A DNA stretch of 64,000 nt, taken from Phialophora verrucosa (lineage: Eukaryota; Ascomycota; Eurotiomycetes; Chaetothyriales; Herpotrichiellaceae). Within the stretch, counting starts at the first letter, position 1. Each line of letters opens with the position of its first letter. A model generated the notes under the pieces. It saw only the letters and a list, made by a program, of their open reading frames with translations. It had not been told where the DNA came from and did not search any database. The position numbers and the translations under genes are program-made. Location of the stretch: positions 67,001 through 131,000 of the forward strand of contig MSED01000011.1 of the NCBI GenBank assembly GCA_002099365.1. Direction: 5' to 3'. Of the stretch, positions 36,450 to 49,196 are shown piece by piece.

Positions 36450-39400
36450 CTTATATATATATAGCGATTAAATTAGTAGTATTAATAACCTTATCTTAAT
36501 TTATAATATTTTATATTATAATCTTAAGTTTAATAAAAAGGATTAGCCGCTTAAGGAACTTAACTTCGTATAGCGTTATACCGGTTCTAGCTTTAATTAT
36601 TATCCGGTCGGCCTAAAGAATAGCGTAAAGGTAATTTATTTAGGTACCGCCGCCGTTAGTATAAGTTATCTTTAAGAGAGTATTTATAACGTCTTTATAC
36701 TTAACTTCTATTTAGCTATTCGCTTATAGATAATATATAAAGATAATTATATATTTAATTTTATATCTATTTATAAGTACTTTTACTTAACTCTTATTCT
36801 CCGGTCCGCTATCGTATATTAGTCGTCTAAATAGTCCGTAGCGATAAATAATCTCTTCCTAAAGGAACTTTACTATAGTAATACTATTAGCAGCTATAAT
36901 ACCTTAAGCTTTTATCTAATCGCTTATATTACTTTAGGCTTTAATAAGATATCTCTTTTCTTAAGATATTAGTATTAAGATATAATTAATACTAATTTAT
37001 TTCTAGCGCTTATCGACTAAAGTTAGGAATATTATATTATATAGCCTCTAGCTTATATAGAACTAATATTCTAAATAAGTCTTTATAAATACTTCTATAT
37101 CTTAATATTAACTCTTTTAGTAGTAACAGTTAAATACCTTTTAATATATTACTTCTCGACTAAAATATTTAGTATTATTATATATTACTTTAAGTATTCT
37201 TCACTTCTCTATATTATTATTAATTACTTTTCTACTCGGCTTATTCTCTATTAGCTTCTAAAATAAATACCCTCCTCTAATAAAGTAGTTAGTTAAGTTT
37301 TTTTAGAGTTTCCGAAACTTATTATTACCTATCCCCGAAGGATATTACTAATCTTATAAATATTTAGCGAGCCTCTTTAATTCCTTTAAATATTCTCCCT
37401 TAAATAACTAAATTATATAAAGTTTATTAAAGCTTATAGATTAATCTCGGGTATAAGTAATTATAGGCCTTACTAAAGTAAAATCCTAATAAATAGTATT
37501 CTATTTAATTAGTTAAAGGCTTCCCTATATAAAGAGTATCTAAGTTTTAATTTAATCCTCGATATCCTCTTTCTATTTAGCTTCTTTAATATCTTTCTAG
37601 GTTAGAGGGCGTTAAGATAAGGTATCAGTAATTACGTTCTACTTACCTAGAATATACTATACTTTAAAATTAAATCTATAGATCTATACTAGCTATTAAT
37701 TAATAACAGCTTCGGGTAAGTTAGTCGACTACTGGTTAAGTTAGGTCGTAAGAGTTATTATATCGGTCTCTATAATAAAGTAAATAGCGTATAGCTAATA
37801 TTTAAACTTCTTAAGGGCTTTTAGTAATCCGCGGGCTTTTCGCTTAAGTATATTATATTCTCTCTTAGCCTTAAACTAAATACTACTCTTATATCTTATA
37901 GTATATTATTTATTTATTACTAAATCTATCTATATAATTATAGTACCTTAACCTCTTCCGCTAACGTCGATAGTAAGTATAATTAGGCCGGCGTCTTCTT
38001 AATAGTCTAGACTAATTAATATAAGAGTAAAGGATAACGTCTTCTTTAGTCCTTTTATACTCTTAGCGTATATCTTTATCTAAATCTAGATAATATTCTT
38101 TTAAAGTAGGTTATATAAAGGCTCTACTATTATCGCGAAATACGAAATCTATATATAATAATATATATAGATATTAAGGAATTTATAAAGTTTTAGCTAG
38201 TTTATTAAAGTTAGCTATATTAAGATCTTATAAATCTTAGATTATTATAGATATCGTCCGTCCTAATTATAGATATACCTAACTATCTTAATCCCTCGTA
38301 TATAGAGCTATAGCTTTTATCCGGCTATAGTAATATTAATAAGCTTAAGATTAAGTAGCACCGCGTCTAGATTTATTAAATATTCTAGTATATATAAGCG
38401 GACTTAAGGAACTACTTCTTATTATTAGTAGTCGCTCTTTAGCCCCTTTATACTAATATTATCTAGGAATAGTCGAGTAGCTTTCGGTATTTATTCCTTT
38501 AGAATCTAATTCGTAATCTATATAAATTATATTACGGAATTAGTTATACTCTATAAGAGCGTTATATAATAAATAAGTTTAATTAAAGTATAAATATTTA
38601 TTAAATCTCGACTCTCTTTTATAAATTTAATCTAATTATAACCCGAGAGCTAATCTAATAAGGAGATTATCTATATTCCGCCGAACTCTTTTATAAAGTT
38701 ATTAGCTAAAGGAGGTAGATTTATATCTTAAATTATTACTTAATTAATATTCTATATTATAATTACTAATTAATACTCTCTAGGCTTCTTTTTCTTAACT
38801 AGGAAGAATAGGTTTCGGTATAATCTATACCCCGGTTTAAAGAGGTCTAAGTTAATCTTCTCCTTTACTAGTATAATTACTATTAGCTCGAGTACTTTCG
38901 GGATAAGGAAGCTCTTTACTTACTATAAAGTATATAGAATAATCTTTATTACTTATAGAGATACTACTTTATAATAAATCCGCTCGATTTCTTTAAGGTC
39001 CTAAGCTAGAGCTTCTTCGCGGTTATATAGAATCTCTATAAGAATCTTCTTCTTATTAGTCATTAAATTAAGTTCGATAACTAGTTTCTCTAGATATTCG
39101 GGCGTTAAGCGTTACCCTCGAGGAAATCTAGTAAGGTATAAACTTATTTAATCTAAGAATATATATAGCCGGCTATTATAGGTAGCTATTACCTACTTCT
39201 ATACTTTTATACGCTAGTCTAAGAGCTTACTAGGCGTTAAACTATCTTAGAAATCTAAATTAATAGGTTTTACCTTATTAGCCTTCTGCTTATATAAGAT
39301 ATTTACGCGAGCTTCTAAAGGCTTTCTAGATTAATATTATTTATAATATTATTTATTCTTTAAGTTTTATATTATAGCTTCTTTATTAAATAATCTTAAG

Positions 39401-42280
39401 AACTTTACTAATTACCGGTTATCTTTAATATTAAAAGGTTAAACCTAAAAATATATTTTATTAAATTTATCGTCGCTTAAATCGTAAGTATCTAAGGCGA
39501 AGATTAAAGTATTATTTTCGTCTATCTTAAAGTTAATTACTTACGCTCTCCCTTAATTTCGCCGAGCCTTAACTAAAGCGAGTATAGGCCTTTTTATCTC
39601 TTTATACTTATCTAATCTTTTAAAGTAGATATATATATAAGCTTAACTATCGACCTTATTATTATATTATTACTAAGATCCGAAGCTAACTATATAAGAA
39701 GCTAGAGTCGCTTCCCGTTAAAGTTATTTATTAGACTTATAATATATATATTATCGTCCTTCTCCTAGACTAAACTTTAAGTAGCCTTCTAGAATAGCCT
39801 ATCTAGAATAAAGCGATATATTAGATTTATAATATCTATTATATAGATATTAGTTAAGACTTTAATACCGGCGATATTAACTACTATATCTTTAATTATA
39901 TTTACGAAATCTTCTTAGTCTCTATTAAATCTTATAGTATTATAAATAAACTTTATCTTTTATATAAGTCGAGATAATCCCTAGTCTTTAACTAAACTTA
40001 AGGATATTAAATTAATCTTCGCTTCGGTATTTAATAATAAATCTTTATATTACCCTTATATCTTTACCGGTAAATAGAGGCAGCTACTATAATATAATTA
40101 CGGATATATTAGATAGTCCTTATTAAAGCTTATCTATACTATATTAACTCTTATAATAGGTCCTTCTTAAGTCTATATTATTCTAACTTATAAAGGATAT
40201 ATTTAATAAATTAGCTCTTATCTATCTTTATTATAATATTAATACTTATAAGAAAACTACTTATCGCGCACTTCTTTTGTTAATAGTAAGTTCTATAATT
40301 AAATAGTTATCTCTTAATCTAGCAGCTAATTAATAATTCTCCCGGTACTATTTAAATCCTATAAGAGTACCTTCCGGAGAGGCCTAGAATTAAGCGGTCC
40401 GTACTATATCTCCTTTATAATATATAAGCGCTATAAAACTTACTTTAAGTATATATACTTATTATCGTCGCTTATCTTAATATCTTCTAACTATAAGTTA
40501 TATATTTAGTTATTCTATATATTATATAGAGTTATTAATAGTCTCTAATTAGTTAACTATTTTAGCGCGAGAATATTATTTATAGTGCTATTAAAGATAA
40601 TCTCTCTATTTAGTCTTACTTATTATATTATATAATATCGCTAACTATCTATAATAGACTTATATATACTAATCTAGAGGTGCTTCGCTTATATATATCC
40701 TTCTTACTAGGGTACCGGTCGCTTTTTAAGGGCGTTAATATAAATATTAGTCTCTAGCTAGTTAATATAAATTCTTTTTAACTTAGCTAGTTTCGATATA
40801 TATAAATTGTCTTTCGAATCTTCTAGTGCACTATAATCTAGCTTTAATCCGACCACTCGAATAAAGTTTATCTTTATTAAGGGCGGCTTTAGATCCTCTT
40901 CCTTCGTCCCGTAAGGCTATCCGAAAGAGATACTAATATATTTATTAATCTCGCGCGTAATCTATTCTAGACGTTTAAGCTTCGTCTCTTTCTACAGAAT
41001 TAGTAGTACTAGTAAGGGCTGGTCTTAACCGCGGAATCTCTCTAGTATAATCTTATAATTTAGGTTAAGATATAATATATCGGCGGCCTTCTAATATATT
41101 TACTATAGATCTTTATATAATATATAGCCTTATTAGTTATAAAGGAAGTAGCTCCCTTTAGTAGTACTTATATTTAACTTACGCCGACTAGATTACCCTT
41201 TAATATAATATTATAGATTACTACTAAACCTTACCGACCGTTCTTAGAAAGAAGGTCCCCGAAAAGGCTAGATCGCTTTTAGAGGAACTTCTCTTAAGGC
41301 TTTAATTAATCTATTCGTAAAGTCGGGAGTAATTATATTACACGTCTAGATTAGTAATATAAGCGCTCCTATTAGTCGAGTTAATTTATCTACTAAAGAT
41401 ATAGTATTTTCTAAGGTTATAGGCTTTATTAACTATATTTATATATTCTCTTTAGTCTTTATAGCTATACTATTTAGTTAATCTTTTTAATATTTATCTT
41501 CTCGAGCTTCCTCTTTCCGGAATATAAAAGGTCGAGTCTTCTTTTTATATATTAAGTCTTAATATTCCTTATTTAGTATACTCTATATAAACTTACTAGT
41601 CTTATTATTAACTTCCTATAAGTCTCTTACTTATTCCTAGTACTTTTAGAAATTCGAGTTCTTTAGCTTCTTATCTAGTAGGTTCTACTTCTTCCGAATC
41701 TTATCTATATATACCTTTAGCAGTCTAGAGAGGAAAAGGCGATAATAGGTATAGTTAGTTTTTACTTTATTATTAATTAAGTATTTTATAGTCTTATAGA
41801 ACTAATAAAGATATAAATTAAGGTTTTAGAACTTATCGCGATAATATCTTAAAAGTATATAAAGGTAGTATATATTTATTATTTACTATATTTTATCTTA
41901 ATTTTTATATTTATTTAAAACTCTCTCTTTAAACTTTATTTAATCTATTTTATTATACTCTATAAACTCTTTATACCTCTCTTTCTTTATCTTTAATATA
42001 AAATATATAAATCTCTAGATATACTCTTTACTATCTATTATTTAATTATACTTATATAGCTCTTTAAACTCTTTAAAGAAGGTAGTTATATTCCTTCTAT
42101 TAAAGTATAGTAAGTTATCGCTCCTATCTAAGCTTTAAAATATCTCTCTTATAGATATTACTATAGGAGGAGTATATATTAACAGTGTTAAGATTTCCGG
42201 CGTTAATAATCCTTATATAATATCGTTCGCCGCGATAAACGATACTATCTTTCCTTTTTTATTTAAAGCCTCGAATAAAG
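36450..42280 (-). pseudogene. family-2 gag-pol, inactivated (copy 2c)
   Basis: The minus strand shows a gag core near 42,280-41,400 and an RT fingers segment (LFFLVKKKKPREY) near 38,800. RT continues with ISLLDQLSGYDQ and an EQIPKATRLFLD segment where the YxDD-like box is degraded. RNase H follows near 37,900 (KREYNILKRKARGLLKALKKF). The integrase has an H2C2-type region, a core LTLVDKRQK with the first acidic residue, a DSGPENKSQV segment and a Gln-Ala-Asn-Ser-Gln-Ile-Glu segment near 36,720 holding the last acidic residue. The chemistry is standard for a Ty3/gypsy element. Stops at Trp/Gln positions are frequent; indels are few. The same frame elements occur in copy 2b. Confidence 0.82.
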
Positions 42281-43087
42281 TTATCTTTAGCTCTTCTCTA
42301 TTAAATTAATAAAATAAAATAAATATAAATCTTATCTTTTTAAATAAAGTAATCTAAACTCTAGATATTTATATATTTTATTATTTTTATATATATAAAA
42401 GACTACTTTTCTTAGTAGTTAATAGTTACCGCTTCTTAAGTATTTATAGATAGTTTTAGGGGCCTTAGGGGATCCCCTCTTTTAATTTAATTCTAGTAAT
42501 CTCTATCGCTACCTATAGTTATTCCTTTATATTCAACTATTAAGTCTCTCTTTACTAAATATAACTAATACTTTAATACTAGCTCTCCGCCGAATAAGTC
42601 TTTAGTCCCGAATAGCCTACTCTCTTCTAGAGCTTAAGGGGTATTAGGGTTAACCACGTTCCCCTCTTTAAGTACTAGTTATTAGTCTTTAGTCTTTTAG
42701 GTAGTCGTTTAGTTATTAGTTTCCGCCCTATATAGTAGTAGCTAATATATATAGCTAGGACCCCGAAAGAACACCTCGAGCAGCGGTCTCCTTAAATAGC
42801 TAGTATAGTTTATAACCTACGCCCGTATAGCGGGACGGACTTACTTAGCTAGTAATTTAGACGATTCCCCTGTATAGCGGTCCTATATATATAGTTAGCT
42901 TCTCTAGTTCTAGTTAATTAGTCGGTAGGTAGGTAAGTAGTTAGTTTAGTCGATCTTTATTTATTTATAGCGTTATATTATTATTTTATTATTCAGTCGT
43001 CTATTCGATCGTCCTACCGCGCGCAGACTTACCCGCGTTATTACAGTCCGAATATTCTTAGGCGAATATTCTTATTAGAGGCACTAA

Positions 43088-43386
43088 TAAACTAGAGTAA
43101 GGCTTTATAGCCTCTAGGTAGAGGGTCGTACAGCGGTAGGCACTACCTCTTCGTCCCCGGTATACTATATAGTAATAAACAGCTTTATAAGTAATAGTGT
43201 TATATATTTTATTATTTATAGTATATATATATATTAAATATATATAACTACTCTACCTATAATATATAGCGGAGATATATAGCCTTACGCTAAGGATTTA
43301 ACTAATTAGATAATACAGTTACTTATCTATATATTATATAGGTACGTATAGCTAATTAGCGCTATAAGTATTACCGCCCTATTATA
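43088..43386 (-). repeat. 5' LTR of family-2 copy 2c (299 bp)
   Basis: Same length and ends as the 3' LTR at 31707-32005. Just inside, the minus strand reads TTAGTGCCTCTAATAAG, a possible RIP-altered primer-binding site (ancestral TGG start). Confidence 0.92.
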
Positions 43387-46300
43387 TTAGCCTAGCCACT
43401 ATACTCGATATTATAGCTTACCGCGGCGCTTTTATACGGCTAAAACTTTCTTAACCTCTTATTTATTCTCTCTATTTACTTCGATCGGGGGTAGAGGTTT
43501 ATTAACCTATCCTAGAAGAGGGTTGTCTAATATCTTTCTAAGCCGGTCGGGAGAAAAGACCGGGTATACCTTTATTAAAGAGGGTAGGTCTAGCCTAAAG
43601 GAGTTCCTAACTTACTTTAGGATACGGAATAAACCTGCTATTTAATACCCTAATTTTCGGCTAGGGCGATTAATCTTTTAGTTCTTTATTAATATTTAGA
43701 CTAAGTTATCTTCTATAAAGTTAACTTCCCGACGATACTTATTAGCTTAGTGTTTCTATCGTTCCTAAGCGAGCTTTATTATATTATATACTAGTTCCTA
43801 AGTATTATATATTCGGCGGGCGAGCTATTAAGCTTTATCTTAGCTAAGTCGCTCTCGCGCGCTCGAAGGTTCCTCTAAAGGTTTCTAATTAAAGGAGGTC
43901 CTTAGTTTATATTTATTTTTAATAAAGAAAGGGCTTATACCTATAGAATTATAAGAGAGTATAGCTTAGGTATAGTCTATTATTAATAAGAGGTTAGCCT
44001 AGTTATCCTAGTAGTAATTTATAAAAGGCTGTAGTCGCTAGTCGAGGTACTAGTTTATAATTTCGGTTTATCTATTAGTCTATAGATAGAAAGTAGTTAA
44101 CAGCTTAAGCTTAATTCCTAAGATATAGTAGAACTTTATTTAGAATTTAGATATAAACTATAGGCTATAGTTAAAGACGATTATATTCGGGGGCCCGTAG
44201 TTCCGGTAGATAAAGGAGATAAATAACTACGCTATCTCCTTTATAGTTATTATCTTATAGTAGGGGATAGAGTAAGCTCGCTTCCCTAGGCGATCGATTA
44301 CTATATATACTATATTATACTCGTTCCGATTTATAAAGAAGAACTTAAAGTCTATTATAATATACTACTATAGTTAGTCGAGGATAAATAGCGGCTTTAG
44401 GGTTCCTAGCGATAAGTCTCGAGGGACTATAGTACACTAATAAGTATAGTAATTTCGAATAAACTAAGTAACGTCCCTTAAGAGATTTAGCTAATAATAG
44501 CGAATAAATAATAATTTACTTATTTTATTTCGACTAAGGTAAGTTATTAAAACTTAGTTATATACTTCTATAATTAACTTAATTTATAGTTTATTTTTAT
44601 TTAGGACTACTAGTCTCCCCTTAAATTATAATAATCCTTATAATAATATCTAGGGGTACTAGCCTAAGTAAGCCCTTTCTCTTTCGGCGTCTAATAAAGA
44701 ACTCTTATAGTTTACTTATAATACCTAATTAATTAGCTTTAGGGGGTTAAGGCCTATAGGCGCTAATAAGAGTAATAGAGTAACCCCTTTACCTAACCTT
44801 TCCGGGCCTAGTAAGGTTTATATCCGGTCTTCTTTAATTACTTATTTTTAGTCTTCCTAGTCTTATCCTTATTAAGTTAAGGCGTTAGCTCGCTTATTTT
44901 ATTTTCCTAGGCGATATTAAATCTTAAAGTAGTACTAAGTAAGGATACCGGCTTAATAGGCTTAGCGAGCGGTTAATAGCCTCTTAGTTATAAAGTATTC
45001 TAAGGCTTTATAGTTAGTAAGGACTAGAATATCTAGCTCTACGCTTTAAAGCTCCGCGCGCTAAGTTTTAAGAGTATATATAACGGCGAGTATTTCTTTA
45101 TTATAGATATTATAGTTATATTCCGCTAAAGCTATTATCTTTAAATAATATATAATAAAGTACTAATTTCCGCTAGTCGAGTCTTACTAAAAGAGTATAC
45201 TAGTAATAACTCCGTCTAAGGCGTTAGTCTCTAGTATTATCTTATAATCTAAGTAGAAATATCTTAGTATTAAGGCTATTATTAATTAACGTTTTAGCTC
45301 TTCGAATACTTATATATAATCTTCGTTAAAGATAAAGAGATAGTCCTTCTTTATAAGCTAAGTTAGGGGGCGCGTAATTCGGCTAAAATTCCGGATAAAG
45401 ATATAATAAAAGTTATAGAATTCTAGGAATACTTATACCTTCTTTACAGTATTAGGGACTTTCTAGGTTAATAGTACCGCTATCTTTACGGGATCTATAT
45501 ATATACCCTTAATACTAATAATAAACCTAAGGTATTTAGTCTACTTAACCCAGAACTTACTTTTCTTAATATTAACTTAAAGTCTAGCTTTCTATAATCG
45601 CGATAGGACCTTCTTTATATACTTCGTATATTCTAGCTTATTCTCTAAATAGATTAAGATATTATTTAGATAAGCTATAACGAAGTTATTTAAGTAGTTA
45701 AATAGAATATTATTTATATAGCGCTAGTAGATCGCTAGGCTATTTATTAGCCTAAAGGGGACTACCTTATACTTATAGGCCCTATAATGAGTATAAAAGG
45801 TAGTAAGTTCCTTAGAATCTAGGTATATATAAATACGGTAGAAAGCCTAGCGAATATTAAGCTTTATAAATACTTAAGCCCTATTAAGTTAAGCTAAGGT
45901 CTTATTAATTAAAGGTAAAGGGTAACGGTCCTTCTTAATAAGAGCGTTTAATTTCTAATAGTTAATATAGAATCTTAGTTCTCCTCTAGGTTTTTTAATA
46001 AATAAAGTAAGTAAAGCGAAAAGAGATTAACTCGGCTTAATAAACCTCTTTTAGAGGTTCTCCTTAAGTTACTTCTTTATTAATAGAAGCTCCTCTATAC
46101 TTATTTAATATAAGAGGCTATAACCTAAATTATTCTCTCCTTTTAGCTATATCTAGTAATTATAGGAGCGGGGTAATAAAAGTATATTAAAAGCCTTCTT
46201 TAAGAATATATTATAGAATTTTTAGTACTTTTAAGGGAGTAATCGCTATATAAGCTATTCCTTAGTCTCTTTTATTTAAGGGTTTATTTAGTCTTAGATA

Positions 46301-48400
46301 AATCTATTAATTTTATAGAGGCTCGTAGTAAATAAAGTATTCTCCTTCTTCTTTAGGTTTTAGTAGAATCTTACCGCTCTAATTATAGTAATATCTATAG
46401 TAGCTACACTCTAGGGGGATAGCGATATTTTTATATAGTTATCTTCTATTTTGGTGTAGCTATCCTCCGAGGATACTTTTATATCGCTGCCTTCGTCTAT
46501 CCCCGCGGTATAGGTTAATACTAATTCGCGATGTATAACTTTTAGTTGGTCCTATAGGTCCCGTTTATAGATACGGCTAGTTATAGTCTATAGAATAGAT
46601 CTAATAGGTAGACGCCTAACTAAAGGGGGTTTAGAGACTAGATCTAGTCTAGGTACTATTTTTAAATATATATACCCCCGAAGGTGTAGGTTTCGTCTAT
46701 TCGCCCGGCGTTTATCCTTATAGGCGAATAATTAGTCCCGTCTAGTAACGTCTTTCTAGTACTATTATAAGATTATAGTAACTTAAAGGCTTTAGCGAAG
46801 TATATAAATCTCTTAAGTAAATATTAGCTTATCTTAATAGTCTTAAGGCTAAAATAGGCGTTAGTTTCGTATATCTAATTATATATTAAAGTAAGTAAAC
46901 TACTTTCTTTCTAGAATTAAGTTATAATTCTTTAGGTCTAGTATAAGTATAAAGAGGTTCTATTATCTCCGTTTATTAACTTTTAAGTATAAGATTAAGA
47001 TTTTAGTAACTAGCTTTCTAGGGCGCCCGTTATACCCCTTTATAGGGTAAGAGGTCTCTAAATAAGTAGTAGAGATATTTAAGAATTAAGTTAAATCGCG
47101 CGCGAGCTTAGTATTAATAAAAATAAATCTATTTACTTTAGAGTCGGCTAAAATAAAGGTTTAAACTATATATCTATTAAATAATAATTTATATAGTATA
47201 GTAAAGTACTTTCCGCCTAATAACTAATTTAAATCGATAAAGGAGATACCAATATTATACTTCCCTAAGGAGGAGACTTCCTCTAGGGTTATTCTTTTCC
47301 CGGTTCTTCCTTCTAGGCTTCGCTAACCTTAATAGCCTTATTCTCGGCCTTTATAGAGTAATCTTAGGAAAGGTGTCTTAATTAGCGATAGGTGAAATAT
47401 ACTTTAGCGCGACTTAAGGCCTACTTAATAGTATTATCGTAGGTTAGTTAGTTCTATAGAGGCTGGCTACCTTCTCTATTCGATTCTAGAAATAGTATAA
47501 ATATAGTATATATATTCGGGGTAGAAGTTAGTATAGCCTTATTAGTTAGTCTATTTCTTAGTATACGGTAAGCTTTATAGCGAGCCTTCTCTTTATTAAC
47601 TAATTATAATTCTTAGTTAGTTTATTAATAAATATTAGTAATATCTTAATAGGTTTATAGAGTATAAAAGGTTAGTATAATTACTACTTATAAAGCTAAT
47701 ATTAATTTATTTCGTAAGTCGAGATAGAAGTTGTTTTTCGATATATCGCCTTCGCTAGCTAAGTATAGGAACTTAGTATAGAAGTCGTTAAATAGTTCTA
47801 TTACCTTTATATGAAGGGCTCGATACTCTTCTCGCGTGTTCTTAACTCGATAAGGGTCAATATAAGTTCTTACTAAGAACTCGAGTATATTTATAGTGTC
47901 GATAAATAGGTCTTTCTTATTAAGGCTATAGCGGGATTATAGATAATATTATATATCTCTAGTAGTACAGCTATATAAGTATACTATCTTAACTTCTTTA
48001 GAGGGGAATTAGGAGATATTAGCGGAGAACTTACTAAGAACCTTAGATCTCTATAACTTAAAGGTAGGCTCCTTTTCGTCGGAGAGAGGCTTAGGGTCGG
48101 GGATACTAATATATTATACTAGGGCTAGTCTTAGGGTCGCGCTTCGGTTATATTTAAGGTAGTTAATAATAGCTTATTTCTATATAATTTAATAATTAAG
48201 ATTTATAATCTATTCCTTTTATTTAACTATCTAAATCTAGAAATCTTAAATAGCACCTTCTTAGTTTATAATAATATTTCAGCTTTAGTTAATTACTTTT
48301 AGGAGAGTCTATTTAGAGATAGCTCTAACTTTAGCTACAGTTTTACACCTCAGCAGTTAGTGAAGCTATAGGGCTAATTCGATATCTCTAGCTATATACA
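43387..48400 (-). pseudogene. family-3 gag-pol, inactivated, split in the chromodomain
   Basis: From right to left on the minus strand: a gag/protease region (46,400-48,400, weakly readable); RT with KKPRGELRFYINYQKLN and the catalytic box reading YLNNILIY near 45,655-45,690 (both Asp now Asn, a RIP-type change); RNase H with NYNIYNKEILAV; integrase core with IYRNYGPPNIIV and a YPQTNKQTKIINQYLN segment (His, Asp and Glu replaced by RIP-type changes); then a chromodomain start (PIEVNRE, KKVLAV, LQYRV) that stops at 43387, where the family-2 element inserted. The remainder is at 31498-31706. The chromodomain and gene order place it with chromoviruses. It cannot be expressed as a full protein. 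Confidence 0.85.
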
Positions 48401-48650
48401 ATCTACGTCGATCTATACTGATAGGTCCGGGTTCGGTGTTAAGAGTGTCGGGTTTAGTGTTCTATTTAGTGGTCGGTAAAACAGTTTAGTTATTAGCCTC
48501 GGGGTCGTTTAAGTCGGTTAGTCGTGCTATTATTAGCGGGCTTAGTTAATAATAGTCTAGTTATCGGCTTTAGTTTATTCTAGTCGGTTCTTATTCGGGT
48601 AGGATATTATAATTCCTTCCTAGGATAGTAATAAGGCGAGTTTAGTCTAA

Positions 48651-49010
48651 TATAACAGTATAGTACACTAACGGAAGAAGGTAGAGCGAACACTATATAA
48701 AGGTATAGATTACTTAATACTAAGAGACTAAACTAGAGAGAGGGAAAGGGTATAAAAGGCGCGATACCTGTCACCCTAGATAAATACTTCCCTCCGCTAA
48801 GGATTTCGGTATACGCGCAAGCCGCCAAGGGTTTTGGTTACGTGTAGCCAATCAGCGTTTAGCTGTACAATTATACAGCCTCACTTGCCTAATCAGGACA
48901 AAGCTTGGCAGGCACGCGCTTTACCGGAAATGGTCGCCTGCAGCCTACAGCCTTGTCTTCCATCGTACGCGGTCGTGTATGCATGCTCGGACCTGGCACA
49001 GGCCGTGACA
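48651..49010 (-). repeat. 5' LTR of family-3 element (360 bp)
   Basis: Starts TATAACAGTATAG (RIP-altered inner edge) and ends GGCCGTGACA (unaltered outer edge), then CTAGG. Same length as the left LTR; the two differ mainly by transitions distributed in opposite gradients. Confidence 0.93.
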
Positions 49011-49196
49011 CTAGGTCGTCTTAGCACCTTAAAACTAAGGCTTGCCTTGGCGACTGCGAGGGAAAGAGCGGAGTATAAGAGGTAGTGCGAGGAGGGATTT
49101 TTTACACTCCCACCTAAGTTTTCCACCATACCTTCGGTGACGCCTGTCTCGACGAAACACGCTCCAATTCTGACGAACACCGACTCTTCTGGCTGA
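49011..49196 (+). pseudogene. host gene, 3' part (continuation of 29384-31137)
   Basis: After one copy of the CTAGG duplication the reading frame of the upstream part resumes exactly: the split codon is completed at 49016 and continues GRLSTLKLRLALATARERAEYKR. One premature TAG follows at 49083 (Gln expected), and then about 36 more codons to a TGA at 49194, taken as the native stop. Composition is normal and CA/TG are present, so RIP is much weaker on this side. The product is unknown; see the 5' part. Confidence 0.75.

Larger units (their letters stand above)
31707..43386 (-). mobile_element. complete family-2 gypsy element with extra Ulp1-like ORF (copy 2c, 11,680 bp)
   Basis: Two 299-bp LTRs (31707-32005 and 43088-43386) flank the interior. 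Flanking bases CTAG (31703-31706) and TTAG (43387-43390) are a 4-bp target duplication differing by one RIP-type transition. Minus-strand order: 5' LTR, gag (about 41,400-42,280), protease region, RT (about 38,380-38,950), RNase H (about 37,640-38,050), integrase (about 36,450-37,600), a 3' non-conserved part, the extra ORF (about 32,004-34,736), polypurine tract, 3' LTR. This is roughly twice the usual gypsy length. Every frame contains many RIP-type stops. Confidence 0.9.
31138..49010 (-). mobile_element. family-3 Ty3/gypsy chromovirus inserted in a host gene, itself hosting a nested element
   Basis: Flanked by a perfect 5-bp target duplication, CTAGG at 31133-31137 and 49011-49015. The two LTRs are 360 bp each (31138-31497 and 48651-49010). 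Removing the nested family-2 element (31707-43386) and one copy of its 4-bp duplication leaves about 6.2 kb, a normal gypsy length. Coding runs on the minus strand: gag/protease on the right, RT about 45,400-46,100, RNase H about 44,900-45,350, integrase about 43,560-44,400, and a chromodomain split by the nested element. The polypurine tract lies at about 31498-31512. RIP is heavy inside and light at the outer LTR edges. Confidence 0.92.

Noticed and set aside
31707..43386. Two separate elements instead of one with an extra ORF
   Set aside because: Matched 299-bp LTRs, a single flanking duplication, one polypurine tract and the same arrangement in copy 2a (4182-8629) support one element.
49011..49180. 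ORFs spanning 48834-49180 as a host gene
   Set aside because: They read through the outer half of the family-3 LTR. Only the part after 49010 is host DNA, and its frame is set by the upstream half of the split gene.
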